64,000 nucleotides of DNA from Marisa cornuarietis (taxonomy: Eukaryota > Mollusca > Gastropoda > Architaenioglossa > Ampullariidae). The notes under the pieces are model-generated. The model did not search any database and had not been told where the DNA came from. It worked only from the letters and a program-made list of their open reading frames with translations. Position numbers and translations under genes: made by a program. Positions within the stretch are counted from its first letter, which is position 1, and every line of letters starts with the position of its first letter. The stretch is taken from NCBI GenBank assembly GCA_004794655.1, contig SMMW01000023.1, positions 124,001 through 188,000 of the forward strand. The letters run 5' to 3'. Below, one piece after another: positions 1 through 10,691 of this stretch.

Positions 1-1880
1 ACACATGCTTACAGTACATAGTACACTTACAGTGATTATAGACACATGTTTACAGTACATAGTACACTTACAGTGATGTATATACACATGTTTACACCAC
101 ATAGTACACTTACAGTGATGTATAGACACATGTTTACAGTACATAGTACACTTACAGTGACGTATATACACATGTTTACACCACATAGTACACTTACAGT
201 GATGTATAGACACATGTTTACAGTACATAGTACACTTACAGTGACGTATAGACACATGTTTACACCACATAGTACACTTACAGTGATGTATAGACATATG
301 CTTACAGTACATAGTACACTTACAGTGATGTATAGACAGACGAGCTTACAGTACATAGTACACTTACAGTGATGTATATACACATGCTTACAGTACATAG
401 TACACTTACAGTGATGTATAGACACATGCTTACAGTACACTTACAGTACATAGTACACTCACAATGATGTATAGACAGACGAGCTTACAGTACATAGTAC
501 ACTTACAGTGATGTATAGACACATGTTTACAGTACATAGTACACTAAGAGTGTTGTATAAACACATGTGTATAGTACATAGTACACTTACAGTGATGTAT
601 AGACACATGCTTACAGTACATAGTACACTTACAGTGATACATAGACACAGTGACACAGTACATAAAACACATACAGTGATGTATAGACACATCTTTTCAG
701 TACATAGTACATTTACAGTGATATATAGACTTATGCTTACAGTACATAGAACACTTACAGTGATGTCTAGACATGTTTGCAGTACATAGTACACTTACAG
801 TGATGTATGGACACATGTTTACAGTACATAGTACACTTACAGTGATGTATAGACAGACGACCTTACAGTACATAGTACACTTACAGTGATGTCTAGGCAC
901 ATGTTTACAGTACATAGTACACTTATAGTGATGTATAGACACATGCTTACAGTACATAGTACACTTACAGTGTTGTATAAACACATGTGTATAGTACATA
1001 GTACACTTACAGTGATGTATAGACAGACGAGCTTACAGTACATAGTACACTTACATTGATGTATAGACACATGCCTACAGTACATAGTACACTTATAGTG
1101 ATGTATAGACACATTCTTACAGTACATAGTACACTTACAGTGTTGTATAAACACATGTGTATAGTACATAGTACACTTACAGTGATGTATAGACACATGC
1201 TTACAGTACATAGTACACTTAGAGTGTTGTATAAACACATGTGTATAGTACATAGTACACTTACAGTGATGTATAGACACATGCTTACAGTACATAGTAC
1301 ACTTACAGTGATGTATAGACAGACGAGCTAACAGTACATAGTACACTTACAGTGATGTATAGACACATGCTTACAGTACATAGTACACTTACAGTGATAC
1401 ATAGACACATGCTTACAGTACATAGTACACTTACTTTGATACATAGACAGACGAGCTTACAGTACATAGTACAGTTACAGTGATGTCTAGGCACATGCTT
1501 ACAGTACATAGTACATTTACAGTGATGTATAGACACATGTTTACAGTACATAGTACACTCACATTGATACATAGACGAGCTTACAGTACATAGTACAATT
1601 ACAGTGATGTATAGACACATGCTTACAGTACATAGTACACTTACAGTGTTGTATAAACACATGTGTATAGTACATAGTACACTTACAGTGATGTATAGAC
1701 ACATGTTTACAGTACACAGTACACTTACAGTGATGTATAGACAGACGAGCTTACAGTACATAGTACACTTACAGTGATATATAGAAACACATGCTTACAG
1801 TACATAGTACACTTACAGTGATGTATAGACACATGCTTACAGTACATAGTACACTTACAGTGATACATAGACACAGTGAC
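1..1880. repeat. 42-bp minisatellite (about 44 units)
   Basis: Near-perfect tandem array with a 42-bp period; a typical unit runs from 'acagtacatagtacactt' through 'acagtgatgtatagacacat'. Because 42 is a multiple of three, long open frames appear on both strands; these are by-products of the period and not genes. Variant units recur: one with 'agacagacgagc' and one with 'gtgttgtataaacac' (about 550, 970, 1140, 1224, 1647). The array is cut by the left edge of the window, so its true length is unknown. Confidence 0.95.
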
Positions 1881-1935
1881 ACGCGAGTTTACACTCTTCT
1901 CTGGAAGAGCTAGAAATAAGAAACTGCAATCAAGT

Positions 1936-2055
1936 CGAGTTATATATATATATGTTGTGATACATACACACAGTATATATAATGTCACTACATATATATA
2001 TATATATAATGTCAGGATTCATAACGTCGTCCAATATATATATATATATATAAAC
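1936..2055. repeat. TA-rich microsatellite
   Basis: Several short (TA)n runs separated by unique bases directly after the 42-bp minisatellite. Simple sequence; no gene seen. Confidence 0.8.
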
Positions 2056-2712
2056 ACATATATACTGTCGCTATATATTTATATTAGTCTCCTTTTCTTT
2101 CCTTTTCTCTGTCTCTCTGTGACACACCGACAGCATTCATCCCAGCATTCATCTCTACCCACCTGTCTCTAGATTTCTACTCACCTGTCTTTTCGAGCGG
2201 CAGTCAATCGATGGCAAAGAATTTCGAGGGCACAGTTCTGTAGCACAGCTACCCGCTGTACCCGCAACACACTGCTACCTGCCGAGTGGTTGTTGTTGTT
2301 GTTGTTGGTCGATAGGTTCTGCGTGCAAACAAAGTCCACCATGTGGCGAGACCTCGCTTAGATGTGCCTCCTGCCGAACTGACACACGACCAACATTGGC
2401 GGAGGTGACCTGTGTAGACAGGTAGACACATCACAGGACCACAGGGCGCCGCCTTCACACAAAGAGGAAATGTGATTAGCAGGCTGTGCTTGAGACTCAA
2501 CCCGGATATCACTACTGCCGCTCCCTCCCTCTGGCACAAGTCAGCAGCAGCCCCGCCCAGCAATCAAGCGGAACATGGTAATCAGCTACACGAGGACTGG
2601 TGCTACCCGCCACACTATGGACGGGTGGGGATCTGTCATGTCTGGTTACTCCCCTTGCTCAGCACCCTTATATCTACCTACTGGCCGGGCGCTGCCCCCC
2701 TTCACATGTTAG
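2056..2712. other. intergenic, no gene seen
   Basis: Mixed-composition DNA between two tandem arrays. It contains a short pyrimidine-rich stretch (about 2085-2120) and a (TTG)n run near 2290. The open frames here show no recognisable domain and have no convincing splice context. Confidence 0.5.
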
Positions 2713-3138
2713 GTGTGCCTTTACCTGTGTCACTCTCAGACATGTCACGTGTGCCTTTACCTGTGTCACTCTCAGACATGTCACGTGTGTCTTTACCTGT
2801 GTCACTCTCAGACATGTCACGTGTGCCTTTACCTGTGTCATTCTCAGACATGTCACGTGTGCCTTTACCTGTGTCACTCTCAGACATGTCACGTGTGCCT
2901 TTACCTGTGTCACTCTTAGACATGTCACGTGCGTCTTTACCTGTGTCACTCTCAGACATGTCATGTGTGCCTTTACCTGTGTCACTCTTAGACATGTCAC
3001 GTGCGTCTTTACTTGTGTCGCTCTCAGACATGTCACGTGCGTCTTTACCTGTGTCGCTCTAAGACATGTCACGTGCGTCTTTACCTGTGTCACTCTTAGA
3101 CATGTCACGTGCGTCTTTACCTGTGTCGCTCTCAGACG
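2713..3138. repeat. 36-bp minisatellite with E-box in nearly every unit
   Basis: About 12 copies of a 36-bp unit containing 'tttacctgtgtcactctc' and 'agacatgtcacgtg'. The period is a multiple of three, so all frames stay open, which explains the repetitive open frames on both strands. Ten units keep a perfect CACGTG (starting at 2746, 2782, 2818, 2854, 2890, 2926, 2998, 3034, 3070, 3106); the unit at 2962 has CATGTG. Later units drift to 'gtgcgtc' in place of 'gtgtgcc'. Confidence 0.93.
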
Positions 3139-3530
3139 CAGTTGGAGGCGGGAGAGCGATCAAAGGGTGCGCAGGAGGGGCGGTTAATCTTGCCGAGTGA
3201 TCTTTGGCAAGAAGTAGTGACAAGCTGTACCTGTCTTCGCCCTGCAGTACAACGATAAACAGCTATAGATGGCGATACCAAAACTAAAATGATACAAGAC
3301 CGAAATCACTGATGTCCGTATCACGGGTGCGTTTGGTCGATAAAGGTGTCACCTCCCCTGGGGAACCTCCTCCCTCCACTTTTATAAATACATCTTCTTT
3401 GATGTTGTTTACTCTCTTACTTTGAGAAGGGACAGCGAGAAGAAGGAAGCATGGGCCACCTGACAGTCACTTCACACACAGCAAGTGTCGGGTGCCGACG
3501 ACGTCGACTGTTCAGATGAAACACATCGTC
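3139..3530. other. intergenic, no gene seen
   Basis: Unique sequence between two tandem arrays. I see no exon, RNA gene or element ends. Confidence 0.4.
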
Positions 3531-3760
3531 GGTGACTGTCATAGAGGGCTATATAGTCATTTGTAATCAACAATGTTTCTTTACATGCTCCATTGAAGTC
3601 AGTGACTGTCATAGAAGGCTATATAGTCATTTGTAATCAACAATGTTTCTTTACATGCTCCATTGAAGTCAGTGACTGTCATAGAAGGCTATATAGTCAT
3701 TTGTAATCAACAATGTTTCTTTACATGCTCCATTGAAGTCAGTGACTGTCATACAGGGAC
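3531..3760. repeat. 70-bp tandem repeat, three copies
   Basis: Units start with 'gtgactgtcatag' near 3531, 3601 and 3671, followed by a partial fourth at 3741. The period is exactly 70 bp and copies two and three are almost identical, so the expansion is recent. Confidence 0.92.
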
Positions 3761-5449
3761 ATTCATCTGTGGCTGCCCATTCAAGTCAAAGACGAAAGGA
3801 AAGTATTTCGTTAACAACTAACCGGTCCTCACGTGTGCAGTGTTTACACTGGCGACTACTCTTGCAATAATTAATTACTATTTAAACGATATTTTTTGTG
3901 CCAACACAGAAACGCAGGTCACGCAGAACGAGCCTCGTGAAGGCGAGATGATGATGGAGCAAACCGAGAGGTGAGACAGTGCAACAAATCTCAGGGAAAT
4001 CTCGTGTTTTCTCTAACAATTTAACTCATCAACGACGACTACTTTAATGGCTGTGAGAATTAATAAACTCCACCTGATCAGCTTGAGCAATGAGCTCCTT
4101 CGATTGACAGCCTCCTAAATCTGAAGATGAGGGATTGTTATTCCTGAAAGGAAAAGACAGACCTTTTAGACTGAAGGGGAAAGAACCACTGCTAGCATGT
4201 AGACTGTGTAAGCCTCAAGCTGCAAAAAAAAAAATAAAATAAAAAAAAATACAGATACATCGGCATTGCAGACTTGTAATAAGAAGCCTAAAGTTGCCAT
4301 TATAATGACTGTAATAACAACAGTGTGCTAGTCTACCTGTCATCAGGTCTCATTCACAAACACAAGTGACGTCACCTGGCGCGACCTCTGACCCCGCAGC
4401 CCACGATCCTGGCTGTCATGGTAACAAGCTATTTATTGTTATGCCACCTGTCAGTGCGAAGCTAATGTTTTATTCTGTGCTTTGTGTCCTCTTGTCTTCA
4501 CCTTGAAGGAGTGACTGTCGCCCGCTTGACTTCTCTAACGATGTGTCACAACATTTTCAACGAAAACCTGAATGTGAATACGGGTGTACGACTTAAATAA
4601 GACACTATAGCTACCCAGTCTGGTTACAAATCTTCCTTCTGTTCCTGATATATTTTCCTACAAACTAACAAACATCATCTCGCACAGAAAAATCTCAAAC
4701 TCGTGATGTCACGCTTAAAGACAGATCCGTGTAATAAATTAACATAATTACTGGCCTTCACAACATTTATAATCCACGTACAGTCGTGACACCTCATCCG
4801 GACATCGTGACACCTCATCCGGACATCTCTGACTCTACAAGACGATGTTTGTAGGAGTGTATCCGCAAAAGGATAAAGGAGGGCTCTCACTCACTTTTGG
4901 GGAAAGAGTATTTTGTGCTGAGCATCACCCATTCATTACGAAAATAATATGGTGCATTCACAGTAATAACACCTGCTGACAGTAATTTCATCTGCTGACA
5001 GTAATAACACCTGCTGACAGTAGTAACACCTACTAACACCTGCTGACAGTATAACTGTCTCAAGACCTCAAGAACAGCTGCCAGTGATCTCGGTGCCTGA
5101 CACCTGCATGGCTGCTGTCGCCATGTGCAGCCCAAACTCCAGCCGTCGCCTGATGGCCAAACATCCACTTGTCACCTTAGCGAGGTTAATTGTGTCTGAG
5201 GCAGAAGTCAGGTATGCATGTAGCTCGACACACCTTTGCTTGTCGGCTGATGGATCAGGTATCGTTTAACTTTAGAACTACCAAAACAGCAAAATGCATA
5301 CTGAGCAGGTAGTTGTTGTCTGCGTGTATCTTTTTCATCAACATCGACTTTTGAAAAAAAAATTACATGCTGGGGAATGTTCTGGTAGCTACGATGGGTT
5401 AGCTGCCCTCACTTGTCCACAAGCCCACCCCGTATTTTCTCAGGTATCG

Positions 5450-5450
<1 letters not shown>
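3761..5450. other. intergenic with small local duplications
   Basis: No recognisable gene. Two small tandem duplications are visible: 'gacacctcatccggacat' twice at about 4788-4828, and a degenerate 'cacctgctgacagtaa' motif four to five times at about 4966-5053. Open frames across the second motif are by-products of repetition. Confidence 0.5.

Positions 5451-5451
<1 letters not shown>

Positions 5452-5494
<43 letters not shown>
5452..5494. repeat. (AC)n microsatellite
   Basis: Uninterrupted dinucleotide run of about 43 bases. Confidence 0.95.
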
Positions 5495-5497
<3 letters not shown>

Positions 5498-8285
5498 GCG
5501 GTAGAAATGTGAGATAACAGCCATTGTGTTTTCATTATTTATTTTTTTTTTTTGCTGTCACCTGTTTTGTTTGAAAATATTACAGTGAAGCCCATCATGA
5601 CATTCACAGTCAGCACATTGCTATACCCGCCCCCACCCCCCACCCCCAGTAGTTGTCAAATGTTTACTTACAAACTCTGTCATCTGCTACCGGGGGTGGG
5701 GGTCTGCACTACATGCTGTGACCTGCTGTACTGACCTGCCCTTACAGGTTTGTAGAGCCGTGAAGTGTGTTCAGATCACTTTACTCAGTGACTCTTTCTG
5801 TGAGATGTTCCTTAGTTAACGGTCTCAGTCTGTCAGTCCACCTGTCTTGCTGAGGCCCTTCGCAGACTTTCAGACAAGTGTCCTAATCTGTTTTTGGTAC
5901 GAAACATGACAACCCTTCTGAAGGTGGAAAATTATATATATATATATATATACTGTATATCACATTTGACCCACAACTGGCAATGTAATAAAATCCATGA
6001 CACATGGCGCAACAGCACGACGACATGACACATGGCACAGCATCACGAAGAGTGACAGGTTGGCGATCTCTGATATTGTGACTACAGGTAACTCTATGAT
6101 CTCTGATACCCTGACAATACCCCCATCCCTTTACTCAACTTCTTTCTTTCTCTGACCACCATTTTAAGTAGCCACCAAATACTACTTCATGTCATCACCA
6201 TTTTAATTATTAATAGTTTGCAGGTAAGAGAACTTATGACAAAAGCAGCCAATAGCTTTCCGAAACGGCATCGCTTCTATCTGAAACGACTACCTAACGA
6301 GCCTGTAGACACATTTGTCTTACCGTGAGCTTCCAGAAACAGGATCTATATATATATATATATATTACTGTATAGCTTCTTCTTATCTCTAAAGACTGCC
6401 TGACGAGACCATAGACCCTTTTGCTGTACCTGCGCCACCTGAGACTCCACCACGACGACCGCCTGCTAAAAAGTCATAGGCTGTAGTCTCTAGTCTGTAT
6501 ATAGTCCCACCTCTTGCTGTAACAGAGTGGTAGTGGTGGTGGAGAAAGTGGTTGGGGGCCAGAGCAGCGGCGTCAGAAGCGGAAAGGCCGCACACTGGGT
6601 GGTTCAATCCCCGTGTGACGCAATGCAGTCCTCGGCTGTGAAAGGGGCCCGGTCTTCGTCAGTGGATTTTTTCTTCTTGTTTTCCTTTCCTTTTTCTTCT
6701 AAAGTAAGGTCTGAGGACAGAACACCCAGCATTACGCATGCAGATGTTGTTTCAAGTCTGTAGAATACAATATCCAGGCCTCAGATAGGCGGGCCTGGGG
6801 TGGGAAGTGTAGTCAGTGGTGTTATATTCTCGCTGGACAAGCCTGGAGTCGGAAGGCCGCTGGACACCGAGGATTAATCGCGCATGAACCGTCTAGGAGA
6901 ACATTCGTGCACTGAGATTGCTGGATACATGTGCCCCATAAGGAGATGGGCTGCAAGCAAATCGGAACTGACAGTGAAGAGGTAGGTATGTTACTGATGT
7001 GTGGCCACTCTGTCAGCCGAGAGGATGGGGGCCAGCCCAAGGTGCTGCAGCCTCTAAGTGAGAGATATCAAGGCTGCTTTATTTCGTACTTACTTAACGA
7101 CTTTTCCCGTTTCTCCATCACCAAACAAACAAGTACATTAGTCTACACGGTAGATCCTTGATACTATATTATCCTGTAATACTATTGCAGCCAGCAAACT
7201 AGAACACATTATTGCAAAAACATTTTTAATACTGGTGTCCCACAAAAAGTTAGACTTATAAATAGATCACGTGGTGTAGCGGGAAGATTGGAGCGGGAGG
7301 AGGATGATGAGGAGGTAAGCATGAGAAAGATAAGTTTAAACTAAAGACAGTGTCCGCATGATGGGTGGTCATTATCTTTCCTTCCACTCTCAGACCTTCC
7401 TTTGCTCTTCGCCCAAGCAGCACCGGGCATGGAGATAATATTTGCCCACCATCCGTCCCACAAAGCCTCCTCGGAATTTATTTTCTCGTGCACTTGTTGT
7501 ATTCAAGGAAGCTGTCACATATGCTGCTGTATATTGAGTTTTACGGTGGCTGCGACATTTGTTCTTCTAATAATCACATACTTATATTTGAATGTCGTTT
7601 TTAAGGAGCTCCGTGTCATGTATACTTGTTTCACGATGAAGAAGTGAGGAGGAGGAAAAGTTTATAGATGTGTTATGACAGCTTAGTTTGTCTACGTTTT
7701 AATTAAACGGCTCCTTTTCGTGACACACACAATCCAGAAACATGTACAGGCAGATAATGTTGGGCCTGTTTTGGTTTAGAGACCAGTGACTGACATGACA
7801 GCAACTTCCACCCATGGACCCGAATGCAAAGTACCACTGCTGTAATTTTAAGGCAGTGGGTGCACCGGGTATTGTATGGACCTCTAGTACTCCAGCGGAC
7901 AGTGTTGTATTATTTAATGCCTGACACTTTCTCTGGACTGTATATACGGCTACTAGTACCTTTATCACACCTACAATACAACAGGCTGTTGGAAATGATC
8001 ATTGTACTGTCTTTAGGCTCTCTATATAGTCGTTTCTCTAATCTGTGGAGGTTCTGACATCGCTGTTGATGTGACATAATTCCTGACTCTGAGGAGGTTT
8101 TCTATGGAGCGGGTAACAACAAATTTGATTCCTTCCCCTCATGTTTCCTCATTGACTAACCACTCACGTGTCAACAACAATTTAATGTTCAATTAGTGAT
8201 GTATATCCTAGTGCACTTGTCCTAATGTTTGTAGTCTGTATTACATTACTGAATGAAATCTTATATACTGGAAAAATTGAATCTT
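5495..8285. other. intergenic, no gene seen
   Basis: Unique intergenic sequence with short (TA)n runs near 5936 and 6347 and a tRNA-like relic near 6570. None of the open frames shows a recognisable domain. Confidence 0.4.
6570..6621 (+). repeat. tRNA-like relic, possible SINE head
   Basis: A perfect B-box-like motif 'ggttcaatcc' lies inside a short segment whose ends pair (GCGTCA at 6570 with TGACGC at 6616). At about 52 bases it is too short for a working tRNA and has no clear anticodon arm. It may be the head of a decayed tRNA-derived SINE. Confidence 0.3.
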
Positions 8286-8645
8286 TCAACAATCAAAAAA
8301 AAAGAATCTATAATTGAATCTTTCAAATCTGCACTGAAAACTCACCTCTTCCTTGAGCATTACTCCTAACACAGTCCACACAATGCTCGTCCTTCTTAAC
8401 CCCGCCCCCTTCCCTCTTGCTACTTTACCCATCTTTCTCGCAGAATCACTATATTTTTCTGTTCCTGTTACTTGATGCCTGTTGTTTTCTGTTTCGTCAG
8501 TACTGTCGTTTTCTTTCGTCCCCTGTGTTCTGTGTCTACTTAGTCCACGTCTCTTCCTCGTTTTAAGCGCTAAGAGCATGCTCTCTATGAGTGTGAATAT
8601 GCGCTATACAAATCTTCACTATTATTATTAATATTATTTAAAATA
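8286..8645 (+). mobile_element. LINE 3' end (copy A)
   Basis: The forward frame near 8325-8372 reads [16 protein letters not shown] then stop, a typical last stretch of a non-LTR retrotransposon ORF2. It is followed by a 3' UTR with 'agcgctaagagcatgctctc' and 'gcgctatacaaat', then an (ATT)n tail. The same 3' region occurs in reverse at 24.2-24.8 kb and 59.8-60.3 kb. It is 5'-truncated, as is usual for LINEs. Confidence 0.75.
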
Positions 8646-8775
8646 ATTTACAATTACAAGGGGCCCGGGGGTCATCTGTCCCGGGGCCCGTGCTGACTCT
8701 CGGCGGCCCTGTCGAGCACCGCCCTCACATAAGCTATGGCCCTGAAGAAAGTAAGATCTCCAACTCCTCAGTCAC

Positions 8776-8907
8776 TCTAGGGGCGTAGGAATTTTTTTTT
8801 ATATTGTTTTTGTTTTTTCATGCTGACAGTGAACGACGTTCACATTCCTGCCTCCTTTTTTGAGAGGGTGGCTGCCCCCCCCCCCCTTCCTGGTTCGTAC
8901 GCCACTA
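8776..8907. mobile_element. small foldback element, 'ggcgtaggaa' family (copy 1)
   Basis: Begins 'ggggcgtaggaa' and ends 'cgtacgccact', roughly inverted ends, with G- and C-tracts inside and the internal phrase 'catgctgacagtgaacg'. A related copy with better ends is at 27.7 kb, which shows it is a dispersed family. No coding capacity. Confidence 0.55.
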
Positions 8908-9799
8908 GCTGTCACTCTTCTCCTCCTCCTCCCCACCTTTCACGACTTTAAAGGCACGGGATTCTTTTTATATTTTTTACCTCACTACAGGTGAGGAACA
9001 ATTAACAGTAACGTGTTAACGGATTCCAGTCAGTCTATCAGTCCTTTAACCACAAGTCGTTGTTTCACTTTACATTTAACTTCAGTTCTCTCTCTCTCTG
9101 TCTCGGTCTCTCATTCTGTTTTGTACGATCTACGCAAGAAAGATTTAAATTCTTGGTGTCACGCCCACACGTACTTAGCTAATAGCTGACATGTGAGCGC
9201 GAGCGCGCGCACGCACACACTCACTTATAACGCCATTTAAGCTATCAAACACGCGCACACAATTCTCGAACACACTCTCCTGATTTAACTGTCATCTCTC
9301 CTACTCTAAACACTTAAATAACAAATTAAAATGACCCAATGCATATGACTGTGAAATATATAGGCTATATATATCCACGCTTAATGTATGTCTACATCCC
9401 AAACTGCAAAGGTTTGCTCTTAGCACTTTTTTTTCATTCCTAGACTCGGTCTCATGTTTGTCATATAAAGAGTTGGGGGTAGAGGGTGGGGTGTCGTGAG
9501 AATCACAGCCTGATCGTTGTTGTTGCTGCAGCTGCTTTTTGTTGTTGAAGTTGTTGTTTGAGCATGTGTCATGAAGCATGGTTGTTCTGTCAGGCCACTC
9601 GGCCAACAAACTGGTAGCCGTAAACTGAGAATTACCGGGCACAGATTTGCTACCCAGAACTGCACATTTCAACATTTCAAGTGCTACAGACAGGCCGAAA
9701 GATGAGTGTCACAGAGACACGACACACCTGAAGGGCAGTTGCCAGGAATGTCGCTCTACAGGTGAGATGCTAAAAATAGAACGGGTACGAAACTTACAC
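8908..9799. other. intergenic upstream of the TMTC3 gene
   Basis: Pyrimidine-rich stretches, a GC/CA-alternating patch near 9196-9222 and a (GTT)n-like patch near 9535. No convincing coding exon. Confidence 0.4.
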
Positions 9800-9850
9800 A
9801 CAGCGCTCAGCATGACGTCACACAATGGCCGCCGCCAGCAGACGCTTCTG
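9800..9850 (+). promoter_or_regulatory. probable TMTC3 promoter and first non-coding exon
   Basis: A perfect CRE palindrome TGACGTCA (9813-9820) is followed by 'caatggccgccgcc', resembling a YY1/initiator context, and then a strong splice donor 'ctg|gtgagt' at 9850/9851. The next acceptor on this strand is 'tttcag' at 10435, just upstream of the start codon. This fits a CpG-type promoter with a short 5' UTR exon. The ATG at 9825 would give only an 11-codon upstream ORF after splicing. The transcription start is inferred, not seen. Confidence 0.5.
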
Positions 9851-10435
9851 GTGAGTCGTCAGCTCCTGTCACAGGGGGACTATATAGCAGGTATTCAGCC
9901 TTATACATGTAGCCTCCCTGACTTGTTAAAATATCACAGATTCTAGCAGGGCGAAGTTTACAGGTGTATATATATTTCGTGATCTTCCTCTAACCCGTCT
10001 GTCAGTCCAGCGAGTTGGTACACGCTGCGTTGACAACACCATGCCGCCTGTGGTAGTTAGCAGAGTTTACACATAACAAACACCTCAGAATTTTCATTTC
10101 ACACAGCTACTAGTTAATAGGATAAAAGATGTCGTATGAGAGGGGATAGACAATCCGAATTTTTATTAAAGGGGGTGGGGTATTTTTTTTTAATTTGAAA
10201 CTTGCATCACTATACATGTACTTAATTGTTCCAACTATTTCTGCTACATAACATATTGAACAGATACTGTCCATGTGTAAATAGATAGGTTGACTAATCA
10301 CTGAAGATTGTAAGAAGTGTCTAGCTCATGCGTTGAATATTTTCATAATATTCAGGACAATAGAATGTAATGGAAATACTATGGAATGTGAATATCCAGA
10401 TGGTTTAAACAAATATTTTGCCTGTGTGATTTCAG

Positions 10436-10691
10436 GAAAGTATAGAGGAGTGATGACTGATCAATGACTGAGCTGAAATAGAAAGTAGACCAGCTGGCAA
10501 GAAAAATGGAACAGTTTACATTGCACAGCATTATTTTGGTAGTCACTACACTAGCTATCTACCACAATGCACTGGACTGTGGTTTTGTCTTTGATGACAT
10601 GTCTGCAATAGTTGAAAACCAGGATTTGCGACCAAAGACACCCATCACAGACCTCTTCTGGAATGACTTCTGGGGAACACCTATGCACAAG
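10436..10691 (+). CDS. TMTC3: TMTC3 exon with start codon (coding from 10506)
   Basis: The acceptor 'tttcag' ends at 10435; 70 bases of 5' UTR precede the ATG at 10506. Stops lie upstream in frame. It encodes a hydrophobic signal-anchor and the FVFDD motif. Donor at 10692; ends in phase 0. Confidence 0.88.

Noticed and set aside
1..1880. CRISPR-like array
   Set aside because: The units are contiguous with no unique spacers, and the genome is eukaryotic. The arrays at 2.7, 19.6 and 26.8 kb are rejected for the same reason.
36..1988. Long open frames on both strands across the first 2 kb
   Set aside because: They follow from a 42-bp (14-codon) repeat period and show no start context or domain.
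2472..3187. Repetitive protein (MSRVPLPVSLSD type) at the E-box array
   Set aside because: Equally long frames exist in other phases and on the other strand, explained by the 36-bp period.
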